From NCBI RefSeq assembly GCF_002836515.1, contig NZ_PJBC01000065.1, forward strand, positions 62,001-126,000: a DNA stretch of 64,000 bases. The letters are read 5' to 3'. The DNA is from Pseudomonas sp. Choline-02u-1. Lineage in GTDB: Bacteria > Pseudomonadota > Gammaproteobacteria > Pseudomonadales > Pseudomonadaceae. Below the pieces are notes generated by a model. The model worked only from the letters and a program-made list of their open reading frames with translations, was not told where the DNA came from and ran no database searches. This document shows positions 32,753 through 40,408 of the stretch, piece after piece (the stretch's first letter is position 1; every line of letters starts with the position of its first letter). A program made the position numbers and the translations under genes.

Positions 32753-34930
32753 ATGACTGAACACGTTCAAGTCGGTGGCCTGCAGGTCGCCAAAGTCCTG
32801 TTCGACTTCGTGAACAACGAAGCCATTCCCGGTACCGGCCTCACCGCCGAACAATTCTGGGAAGGTGCCGACAAGGTCATCCACGACCTGGCGCCGAAGA
32901 ACAAAGCCCTACTCGCCAAACGCGATGACTTCCAGGCGCGCATCGATGCCTGGCATCAGCAGCATGCCGGCCGTTCGCACGACGCCGTGGCTTACAAAGC
33001 GTTCCTGCAAGAAATCGGTTACCTGCTGCCAGAAGCGGCTGATTTCCAGGCGACGACGCAAAACGTCGATGATGAAATTGCCCGCACCGCCGGCCCGCAA
33101 CTTGTCGTGCCGGTGATGAACGCGCGCTTTGCGCTCAACGCTTCGAACGCCCGCTGGGGTTCGCTGTACGACGCCCTCTACGGCACCGACGCGATCAGCG
33201 AAGACGGCGGCGCGGAAAAAGGCATAGGCTACAACAAGGTGCGTGGCGACAAAGTCATCGCCTTCGCCCGTGCCTTCCTCGACGAAGCCGCTCCACTGGC
33301 GGCCGGCTCCCACGTCGATTCGACCGGCTACAAAATCGCTGACGGCAAACTGGTGGTGACGCTCAAGGGCGGCAGCAACAGCGGCCTGCGCGATGACGCT
33401 CAGTTGATCGGCTTCCAGGGCGACGCCAACGCGCCGATCGCGGTTCTGCTCAAGCACAACGGGCTGCACTTCGAAATCCAGATCGACGCCAGCACCCCGG
33501 TCGGCCAGACCGACGCAGCCGGCGTAAAAGACATTCTCATGGAAGCGGCGCTGACCACGATCATGGACTGCGAAGACTCCGTGGCCGCCGTCGATGCCGA
33601 TGACAAAGTGGTGATCTACCGCAACTGGCTCGGCCTGATGAAGGGTGACCTGTCGGAAGAGGTCGCCAAGGGCGGCCAGACCTTCACCCGCACCATGAAC
33701 CCGGATCGTACCTACACCGCGCCCCATGGCGGTGAAGTGACCCTGCACGGTCGTTCGCTGTTGTTCGTGCGCAACGTCGGCCATCTGATGACCATCGACG
33801 CCATCCTCGACAGTCAAGGCAACGAAGTGCCGGAAGGCATCCTCGATGGTCTGGTGACTTGTCTTGCGGCAATGCACAACCTCAACGGCAACACCTCGCG
33901 GCGCAACACCCGCACCGGTTCGGTGTATATCGTCAAACCGAAGATGCACGGCCCGGAAGAAGCGGCGTTCACCAACGAGCTGTTCGGGCGTATCGAAGAC
34001 GTCCTGCGCCTGCCGGGCAATACCCTCAAAGTCGGGATCATGGACGAGGAGCGCCGCACCACGGTCAACCTCAAGGCCTGCATCAAGGCCGCCAGCGAGC
34101 GTGTGGTGTTCATCAACACCGGTTTCCTCGACCGCACCGGCGACGAAATCCACACCTCCATGGAAGCCGGCCCGGTAGTGCGCAAGGCTGACATGAAAGC
34201 TGAGAAGTGGATCGGCGCCTACGAAAACTGGAACGTCGATATCGGTCTGAGCACCGGCCTGCAAGGCCGTGCGCAAATCGGTAAAGGCATGTGGGCGATG
34301 CCGGACCTGATGGCCGCGATGCTTGAGCAGAAGATCGCTCACCCGCTGGCCGGTGCCAACACTGCGTGGGTACCGTCGCCAACCGCGGCTGCGTTGCACG
34401 CGCTGCATTACCACAAGGTTGACGTGTTTGCGCGTCAGGCCGAACTGGCCAAACGTGCGCGTGCCTCGGTGGATGACATCCTGACCATCCCGCTGGCGGT
34501 GAACCCGAACTGGACCCCAGAGCAGATCAAGAACGAACTGGACAACAACGCCCAGGGCATTCTCGGTTACGTGGTGCGCTGGATCGACCAGGGCGTCGGC
34601 TGCTCGAAAGTGCCGGACATCAATGACGTCGGCCTGATGGAAGACCGTGCGACGCTGCGTATCTCCAGCCAGCACATCGCCAACTGGCTGCGCCACGGCA
34701 TCGTCAGCCAAGAGCAAGTGATGGAAAGCCTCAAGCGCATGGCGCCGGTGGTCGACCGTCAGAACGCCAACGATCCGCTGTATCGCCCGCTGGCACCGGA
34801 CTTCGACAGCAACATTGCCTTCCAGGCAGCGGTTGAACTGGTGATTGAAGGCACCAAACAGCCGAACGGCTACACCGAGCCGGTGCTGCACCGTCGTCGT
34901 CGCGAGTTCAAGGCCAGGAATGGTCTGTAA
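32753..34930 (+). CDS. glcB: Malate synthase G
   Basis: Condenses glyoxylate and acetyl-CoA to malate, closing the glyoxylate route and glycolate use. 725 residues, the length of the monomeric G form (the A form is about 530). It starts at ATG 32753 (MTEHVQVGGLQVAKV) behind GTGAGGCAAGC; the frame begins four codons earlier without support. Conserved stretches: METALTTIMDCEDSVAAVDADDK-like (EAALTTIMDCEDSVAAVDA), NRNVGHLMT-like RNVGHLMT, and the catalytic region FLDRTGDEIHTSMEAGPV. It is expressed alone, with a strong terminator. Confidence 0.96.
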   Translation: MTEHVQVGGLQVAKVLFDFVNNEAIPGTGLTAEQFWEGADKVIHDLAPKNKALLAKRDDFQARIDAWHQQHAGRSHDAVAYKAFLQEIGYLLPEAADFQATTQNVDDEIARTAGPQLVVPVMNARFALNASNARWGSLYDALYGTDAISEDGGAEKGIGYNKVRGDKVIAFARAFLDEAAPLAAGSHVDSTGYKIADGKLVVTLKGGSNSGLRDDAQLIGFQGDANAPIAVLLKHNGLHFEIQIDASTPVGQTDAAGVKDILMEAALTTIMDCEDSVAAVDADDKVVIYRNWLGLMKGDLSEEVAKGGQTFTRTMNPDRTYTAPHGGEVTLHGRSLLFVRNVGHLMTIDAILDSQGNEVPEGILDGLVTCLAAMHNLNGNTSRRNTRTGSVYIVKPKMHGPEEAAFTNELFGRIEDVLRLPGNTLKVGIMDEERRTTVNLKACIKAASERVVFINTGFLDRTGDEIHTSMEAGPVVRKADMKAEKWIGAYENWNVDIGLSTGLQGRAQIGKGMWAMPDLMAAMLEQKIAHPLAGANTAWVPSPTAAALHALHYHKVDVFARQAELAKRARASVDDILTIPLAVNPNWTPEQIKNELDNNAQGILGYVVRWIDQGVGCSKVPDINDVGLMEDRATLRISSQHIANWLRHGIVSQEQVMESLKRMAPVVDRQNANDPLYRPLAPDFDSNIAFQAAVELVIEGTKQPNGYTEPVLHRRRREFKARNGL

Positions 34931-34950
34931 CTGGCGCTGATGACTGGAAT

Positions 34951-34988
34951 ACAAAAGGCCCTGATCGAGAGATCAGGGCCTTTTTTTG
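34951..34988 (+). terminator. Terminator of glcB
   Basis: Stem AAAAGGCCCTGATC-GAGA-GATCAGGGCC followed by eight Ts, about 20 nt after the glcB stop codon. A classic intrinsic terminator. Confidence 0.95.
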
Positions 34989-35008
34989 TGAGGTGGATTG
35001 AATGCTTT

Positions 35009-35118
35009 GATCGTTCCAACGCTCCCGCGTGGGAATGCAGCCCGGGACGCTCCGCGTCCCACAACAGCGAACGCGGAGCGTCCATGGGTGCATTCCCACG
35101 CAGAGCGTTGGAACGATC
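35009..35118. repeat. Large palindromic repeat, family C
   Basis: About 110 nt bounded by GATCGTTCC and GGAACGATC, with nested inverted arms: CGCGTGGGAATGCA / TGCATTCCCACGC outside, and GGACGCTCCGCGTCC / ACGCGGAGCGTCC inside. First of four full family C copies. It lies between glcB and the convergent receiver gene. Confidence 0.9.
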
Positions 35119-35142
35119 ATCTCCTGGGCAACGGGATGTATC

Positions 35143-35589
35143 TTAGGGCTCAATGCCCAATTCGTGTTTCACCAACCCCAGCAACTTGCCCGTATCAATT
35201 GGCTTGAGCAGAAAATCCACTACGCTCAAATGCATCGCTTCGATCGCGTCCTTCACGTCGGCATCGCCGGAGACGATGATGATCGGCATCGCTGCCCGCA
35301 CCGATTCGCGCACCTGGCGAATCAGGTCGAGGCCATCGACATTGCCCATGCGCAGGTCGGTAATGACCAGGCCGATCGAAGGTTTTTCCTCAAGCATTTT
35401 CAGCGCGGTTTCACCGCTGGCTGCGGTCATGCAATGAATGCCATCGAGCGCGAGAATCTCCGACAACAGCTCGCGGGCGTCCTTGTCGTCGTCGACGATC
35501 AAGACACGCTGCGGCGGCAGATCGGGTTCGAGCATCACTGCGCTGAGCGCTTCACGCTCGGCGTCGCTCAAAATATCGTGGTCGGACAT
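35143..35589 (-). CDS. Single-domain response regulator
   Basis: 148-residue CheY-like receiver with a 25-residue N-terminal extension and no output domain. It has the acidic pocket VLIVDDDKDARE, phospho-acceptor aspartate in LVITDLRMGNVDG, the switch serine in IIVSGDAD and the conserved lysine in DFLLKPID. It starts at ATG 35589 (MSDHDIL). No histidine kinase is adjacent; it is divergent from the CNMP/CBS/DUF294 gene with 255 nt between, so it may act through a partner elsewhere. Function unknown. Confidence 0.85.
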   Translation of the reverse strand: MSDHDILSDAEREALSAVMLEPDLPPQRVLIVDDDKDARELLSEILALDGIHCMTAASGETALKMLEEKPSIGLVITDLRMGNVDGLDLIRQVRESVRAAMPIIIVSGDADVKDAIEAMHLSVVDFLLKPIDTGKLLGLVKHELGIEP

Positions 35590-35844
35590 GGCGCTCTCTA
35601 AATGTTCAATCAATCCCTGGCAAGTCGTCAGACATCGCCGGACAGCGCTTCAATGTGCACTTCGTCGGAATTTTTTCCAAGTGGCTAGCCCAAGCTTTTC
35701 CGAGCTTTTGCGTAGGTTATTTCCGAAAATCGGCCAATGGTGGCAAAACCTAGACTTACGTCCAATGGGCACCCTGCCCGCCGGGGTCGACCATGGCCGC
35801 AACGATCCGACAACAACAATTCGAAAAAGACTGCGGTAATGGTT

Positions 35845-37779
35845 ATGAGCAAAGCGGACGCCTTCACCCAGGCAGGGAAAACCGCGGTTTTGCAGAACAT
35901 TCAGGGCACCCTGCAATTTCTCCAGCGCTTCCCGCCCTTCAATCAGATGGAACATGCCCACCTCGCCTATCTGGTGGAGCAATGTCAGCTGCGTTTTTTT
36001 GCCCAGGGCGAGAGCATCATCAAACCGGCCGACGGGCCGGTGGAACATTTTCATATCGTCAAACAGGGCCGGGTGGTCGGCGAACGCCAGCACATCACCA
36101 AACCCGGCACCGAAACCACGTTCGAAATCACCACCGGCGAATGCTTTCCGCTGGCCGCCCTGCTCGGTGAGCGCGCCACCCGCACCGAACATCTGGCAGG
36201 CGAGGACACCTTCTGCCTGCAACTGAACAAACTGGCGTTCATCAAACTCTTCGCCCTTTCCAGCACCTTCCGCGACTTCGCCCTGCGCGGGGTCAGCAGC
36301 CTGCTCGATCAGGTCAACCAGCAAGTGCAGCAAAAAGCCGTGGAGACCCTCGGCACCCAATATTCGCTGAATACCCGTCTCGGTGAGCTTGCGATGCGCC
36401 ATCCAGTGACCTGCAGCGCCACTACGCCGCTGCGTGAAGCGGTAAAGCTGATGCACGAGCAACAGGTCGGCAGCATCGTCGCGGTGGATGAGCACAAGGC
36501 GCCGCTGGGGATCTTCACCCTGCGCGATTTGCGCCACGTGGTCGCCGAAGGTGTCGGCGATTTCAGCGACGCCATCGAGCAGCACATGACTCGATCACCG
36601 TTTTATCTGTCGCCGGATCACAGCGCATTCGATGCAGCGATCGCGATGACCGAGCGGCACATCGCCCACGTCTGCCTGGTCAAGGATCAGCGCCTGTGCG
36701 GCGTGGTGTCCGAGCGCGATCTGTTCTCCCTGCAACGGGTCGATCTGGTGCATCTGGCCCGGACCATCCGCAGCGCGCAACGTGTCGAGCAACTGGTGAC
36801 CCTGCGCGGCGAAATCGGCCAACTGGTCGAACGCATGCTCGCCCACGGCGCGTCGTCGACGCAGATCACCCACATCATCACCCTGCTCAACGATCACACG
36901 GTGTGCCGGGTCATCGAACTGACCCTCGCCGAAAAAGGCGACCCGGGCGTGCCGTTCAGTTGGCTGTGTTTTGGCAGCGAGGGCCGGCGCGAGCAGACGC
37001 TGCACACCGATCAGGACAACGGCATTTTGTTCGATGCCCGCGACGCAGCGCACGCGGCGGAGATCCGCGGCAAGCTGCTGCCGATTGCCCAGCAGATCAA
37101 CCAGAGCCTGGCGCAGTGCGGCTTTACTCTGTGCAAGGGCAACATCATGGCCGGCAATCCCGAGCTGTGTCTGTCGCGGGCCGAATGGGCGCGGCGCTTT
37201 GCGGCGTTTATCCGCGAAGCCACGCCGGAGAACCTCCTGGGTTCGAGCATTTATTTCGACCTGCGCGTGGTCTGGGGCGATGAGCCAGGCTGCGAGCAAT
37301 TGCGCCGGGGCATTCTCGACCAGGTCGCTGACAACCGTTTGTTCCAGCGCATGCTCGCCGAAAATGCACTGCGCAACCGCCCACCGGTGGGGCGCTTCCG
37401 TGACTTTGTGCTGGCCCGCAAGAACGGTGAGAAGGCCACGCTGGATCTGAAAATCCAGGGCCTGACGCCGTTCGTGGACGGCGCCCGTCTGCTGGCGCTG
37501 GCCAACGGCATCGAGGCCAACAACACCCTGGAGCGCTTTCGCCAGCTGGTCGATAAAGAAGTCATCGAACCACTCGACGGCGCGGCCTATGAAGAGGCGT
37601 ATCACTTCATTCAGCAAACGCGCATGCAGCAGCATCAGCTGCAGACCCGGGAAAATCAGCCGTACTCCAATCGAGTCGATCCCGACAGCCTCAATCACCT
37701 CGACCGGCGCATCCTGCGTGAATCCCTGCGCCAGGCGCAGCGCCTGCAAAGCAGTCTGACGTTGCGGTATCAGCTATGA
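35845..37779 (+). CDS. CNMP/CBS-domain DUF294 nucleotidyltransferase-like protein
   Basis: 644-residue signalling protein: cyclic-nucleotide-binding-like domain (about 10-150), two CBS motifs (about 175-300; NTRLGELAMRHPVTC, IEQHMTRSPFYLS), a GlnD/GlnE-type nucleotidyltransferase domain with GSEGRREQTLHTDQDNG at about residues 377-393, and a C-terminal DUF294 helical domain. The GS-x10-DxD pattern suggests nucleotidyl transfer to a protein or small molecule; the target is unknown. ATG 35845 is chosen; ATG 35839 is two codons earlier and neither has a good ribosome site. The stop overlaps the exonuclease start (ATGA), so they form one unit. Confidence 0.85.
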   Translation: MSKADAFTQAGKTAVLQNIQGTLQFLQRFPPFNQMEHAHLAYLVEQCQLRFFAQGESIIKPADGPVEHFHIVKQGRVVGERQHITKPGTETTFEITTGECFPLAALLGERATRTEHLAGEDTFCLQLNKLAFIKLFALSSTFRDFALRGVSSLLDQVNQQVQQKAVETLGTQYSLNTRLGELAMRHPVTCSATTPLREAVKLMHEQQVGSIVAVDEHKAPLGIFTLRDLRHVVAEGVGDFSDAIEQHMTRSPFYLSPDHSAFDAAIAMTERHIAHVCLVKDQRLCGVVSERDLFSLQRVDLVHLARTIRSAQRVEQLVTLRGEIGQLVERMLAHGASSTQITHIITLLNDHTVCRVIELTLAEKGDPGVPFSWLCFGSEGRREQTLHTDQDNGILFDARDAAHAAEIRGKLLPIAQQINQSLAQCGFTLCKGNIMAGNPELCLSRAEWARRFAAFIREATPENLLGSSIYFDLRVVWGDEPGCEQLRRGILDQVADNRLFQRMLAENALRNRPPVGRFRDFVLARKNGEKATLDLKIQGLTPFVDGARLLALANGIEANNTLERFRQLVDKEVIEPLDGAAYEEAYHFIQQTRMQQHQLQTRENQPYSNRVDPDSLNHLDRRILRESLRQAQRLQSSLTLRYQL

Positions 37780-38483
37780 GCCTGTTTTCCTGGCTGCGTC
37801 CGGCCAGTCCTGTCGTGCCGGTGGATTTGCAGCAGCGGCTGGCGAAGCTGACGGCGCTTGCCGAGCTGAGCGATTGCAGCCTGCGCGAGCAGCGCTGGGT
37901 GGTGCTGGATCTGGAAACCACCGGTCTCAACATCAACAAGGATCGCGTGTTGTCGATCGGCGCGGTGGTGATCGAGGACGGCGCGATCGATTTCCGCCAG
38001 CAGTTCGAAAAGACCCTGCAATGTCGGGAAGTGAAGCTCAGCCCCAGCGTACTGATTCACGGCCTCGGGCCGAATGCGATCGCCGCAGGCAGCGACCCGG
38101 CCGAGGCATTGCTGGAGCTGCTGGAGTTCATCGCTGACAGCCCGGTGCTGGCGTTTCATGCGCCGTTCGATCAGCACATGCTCGGGCGGGCGCTGAAGGA
38201 GCATCTGGGGCACAAGCTGCAGCATGTGTTTCTGGATGTGGCGGAAATAGCGCCGCTGTTATGCCCGCATGCGCAGATTCGCGAGGCCGGGCTGGATGAA
38301 TGGATCGAGTGGTTTCGCCTTGAAGTGTTTGAACGGCATAACGCGAGTGCCGATGCGCTGGCGACGGCAGAGTTGGCGTTGATTCTGTTCAGCCGGGCGC
38401 GGGCGCTGCAGATTGGCAGTCCATTGCAGCTGCAGCAGCGGTTGAGTCAGTGGAAGCGGCGGCAGCAAACTCACTCTTTCTAG
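37776..38483 (+). CDS. DnaQ-like 3'-5' exonuclease (DEDDh)
   Basis: 235-residue exonuclease-fold protein. Exo I motif WVVLDLETTGLN (Asp45, Glu47), Exo II around LAFHAPFDQHML and Exo III HNASADALATAEL (His and Asp) give the DEDDh set. It resembles the epsilon subunit of DNA polymerase III but is not dnaQ itself, which would pair with rnhA. Translationally coupled to the CNMP/CBS/DUF294 gene, a pairing often seen in proteobacteria; the substrate could be DNA, RNA or an oligonucleotide. Confidence 0.87.
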   Translation: MSLFSWLRPASPVVPVDLQQRLAKLTALAELSDCSLREQRWVVLDLETTGLNINKDRVLSIGAVVIEDGAIDFRQQFEKTLQCREVKLSPSVLIHGLGPNAIAAGSDPAEALLELLEFIADSPVLAFHAPFDQHMLGRALKEHLGHKLQHVFLDVAEIAPLLCPHAQIREAGLDEWIEWFRLEVFERHNASADALATAELALILFSRARALQIGSPLQLQQRLSQWKRRQQTHSF

Positions 38484-38490
38484 CACTACC

Positions 38491-38576
38491 CCTGCAGGAG
38501 CTGCCGCAGGCTGCGATCTTTTGATTTTATAAACAGCAAGATCAAAAGATCGCAGCCTGCGGCAGCTCCTACAGGG
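38491..38576. repeat. REPIN-like inverted repeat pair, family B
   Basis: TGCAGGAGCTGCCGCAGGCTGCGATCTTTTG facing its inverse across about 18 nt, eight bases after the exonuclease stop codon. Confidence 0.9.
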
Positions 38577-38683
38577 GCATGCGTCCATGTCACCTGATCA
38601 GTGGCCAATTGCTAACCATTCCCACCTCTGCCAGAATCGCGAACTGTTCTCGTTAGTTAACATTTCCCAATCGGTGATGTCCG

Positions 38684-39202
38684 GTGTCGTCAGTGCCCAA
38701 CCCCCACAGTGAGCTCGTCGGTGCGATGTATCGCGACCATCGCGGTTGGCTGCTGGCGTGGTTGCGGCGCAATGTGGCATGTCCGCAGCGTGCCGAAGAC
38801 CTGAGCCAGGACACGTTTGTGCGGCTGCTCAACCGCGACGAACTGCTGACGCCGCGCGAACCTCGGGCCTTTCTGGTGGCGATCGCCAAGGGCCTGTTGT
38901 TCGACTACTTCCGCCGCGCCGCGCTGGAACAGGCCTACCTCACCGAACTGATGCTGGTCCCGGAGAGCGAACAACCGTCGGTGGAAGAACAGCAAATGAT
39001 CCTCGACGACCTCAAAGCCATCGATCGCCTGCTCGGCAAACTGTCGACCAAGGCTCGTGCAGCCTTTCTGTATAACCGCCTCGACGGCCTCAGCCACGCC
39101 GAGATCGCCGCCAGACTCGGCGTCTCGGTGCCGCGCGTGCGCCAGTATCTGGCGCAAGGCCTGCGCCAGTGCTACATCGCCCTTTACGGTGAGCCGACAT
39201 GA
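38684..39202 (+). CDS. ECF sigma factor, iron-starvation (FecI) type
   Basis: 172-residue extracytoplasmic-function sigma factor. Region 2 spans LVGAMYRDHRGWLLAWLRRNVACPQRAEDLSQDTFVRLL, and region 4 FLYNRLDGLSHAEIAARLGVSVPRVRQYL is the HTH for the -35 element. The start is a GTG (38684, or 38693 three codons later); ribosome site is weak. The stop overlaps the FecR start (ATGA). With the anti-sigma and an N-terminally extended TonB receptor next to it, it forms a cell-surface signalling system: ligand binding outside releases this sigma to transcribe the receptor gene. No clear Fur box was found in front of it. Confidence 0.9.
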   Translation: MSSVPNPHSELVGAMYRDHRGWLLAWLRRNVACPQRAEDLSQDTFVRLLNRDELLTPREPRAFLVAIAKGLLFDYFRRAALEQAYLTELMLVPESEQPSVEEQQMILDDLKAIDRLLGKLSTKARAAFLYNRLDGLSHAEIAARLGVSVPRVRQYLAQGLRQCYIALYGEPT

Positions 39203-40173
39203 CCGCGGCCAGTTCGCGCCCGGTACCGGCGCATGTGCTCGACGCGGCGATTGCCTGGCAATTGACCCTCGATTCGGGCACCGCGCTGGAACGCGAAGAG
39301 TTCGCCAAATGGCATGCGGCCCATGAAGAACATGCTCGCGCCTGGCGCCAGTTGGGCATGCTCGATCAGCGCTTCAACGTCGCCAAGGGCCCCGCCCGCA
39401 GTGCGTTGCTGCAATCGCGCGAAGGCATTCGCCGGCGCGTGCGCAAACTCGGCGGCGGGCTGGCCAGTGTCGTGGTGATCATCGGTCTGGGGCTGTTTGT
39501 CAGTGAGCGCTATCTGCCACTCGATTACTGGCTCGCCGATCAGCGCACCGCCACCGGTGAACAGCGCACTGTGCGCCTGGCGGACGGCACCGTGCTCAAT
39601 CTCAATACCCACAGTGCGGTCGACGTGCGCTTCGATGACGAGCGCCGCCTGGTCGTGCTGCAGGAAGGCGAAATCCTCGTCGAAACCGGGCATGGCGATG
39701 CGCGGCCATTTATCGTCGAAACCCGCGAAGGCAGCATGCGTGCACTGGGCACGCGTTTTCTGGTCAAGCGCGAGGACGATGGCACGCGCCTGAGCGTGTT
39801 GCAGTCGGCGGTCGCGGCCCATGCCCAGGCGAACCCGGCGGAACAGATCCTGCGCGAAGGCCAGCAAGTGCTGCTGCGCAGTGACGGGTTGGGCTCGATT
39901 GCCGCCCTCGCCCCCGGCGCCGATGCCTGGACGCGCGGCATGCTGGTGGTGGACAACGCACGGCTGGGCGATCTGGTGCACGAGCTCGGGCGCTACCGGC
40001 GCGGCCATCTCGGCGTGGCGCCGGAAGTGGCCGAGCTGCGCATTACCGGCAGCTTTCCGCTGCATGACACCGATAAAGCGCTGAGTGCATTGCTGCCGAC
40101 CCTGCCCGTGCAGATCGAGCGGCATACGCCGTATTGGGTCACCGTGGCCAAGGCTGAGCCCTCCTCCCCTTGA
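39199..40173 (+). CDS. FecR-type anti-sigma regulator
   Basis: 324-residue inner-membrane sigma regulator. N-terminal cytoplasmic domain (residues 1-80; FAKWHAAHEEHARAWRQLGML), one membrane segment at about 91-106 (ASVVVIIGLGLFVS), then the periplasmic FecR domain (GEQRTVRLADGTVLNLNTHSAVDV) and a C-terminal STN-like part (LVHELGRYRRGHLGVAPEVAEL) that contacts the receptor. Its start overlaps the sigma stop by four bases. It would both inhibit and help activate the sigma factor. Confidence 0.92.
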   Translation: MTAASSRPVPAHVLDAAIAWQLTLDSGTALEREEFAKWHAAHEEHARAWRQLGMLDQRFNVAKGPARSALLQSREGIRRRVRKLGGGLASVVVIIGLGLFVSERYLPLDYWLADQRTATGEQRTVRLADGTVLNLNTHSAVDVRFDDERRLVVLQEGEILVETGHGDARPFIVETREGSMRALGTRFLVKREDDGTRLSVLQSAVAAHAQANPAEQILREGQQVLLRSDGLGSIAALAPGADAWTRGMLVVDNARLGDLVHELGRYRRGHLGVAPEVAELRITGSFPLHDTDKALSALLPTLPVQIERHTPYWVTVAKAEPSSP

Positions 40174-40176
40174 CCT

Positions 40177-40286
40177 GATCGTTCCCACGCTCTGCGTGGG
40201 AATGCAGCCCGGGACGCTCTGCGTCCCTGCCGAAGCGGACGCAGAGCGTCCATTGAGGCATTCCTTTGCTGCGCATGGCAACGATC
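40177..40286. repeat. Large palindromic repeat, family C
   Basis: GATCGTTCCCACGCTCTGCGTGGGAATGC opening, central GGACGCTCTGCGTCC / GGACGCAGAGCGTCC, and an eroded closing arm (GCATTCC ... AACGATC). It lies between fecR and the receptor gene, directly upstream of the Fur-box-like site. Confidence 0.9.
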
Positions 40287-40317
40287 AATCCCGCAGAGAT
40301 GTGGCGGTTTTTCAGTT

Positions 40318-40336
40318 AATAGAAATAATTTTCATC
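40318..40336 (+). promoter_or_regulatory. Fur-box-like site upstream of the siderophore receptor
   Basis: AATAGAAATAATTTTCATC matches the 19-bp Fur consensus at 12 positions, including the central core. It lies 73 nt before the receptor start, so iron repression of the receptor is likely in addition to sigma control. Match by eye. Confidence 0.55.
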
Positions 40337-40408
40337 TGGCCCTATCACTTTTCCAATCTCGTCCGGCACACAGGCAATTGAGAAATATTTCCATTCAGGA
40401 GCCGCCGT

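Noticed and set aside
32909..34954. 681-codon open frame opposite glcB
   Set aside because: Antisense to malate synthase G, and runs into the glcB terminator; no motif seen.
38577..38683. Fur box in front of the ECF sigma gene
   Set aside because: The segment TCGTTAGTTAACATTTCC is A/T-rich but matches the 19-bp consensus poorly compared with the site at 40318.
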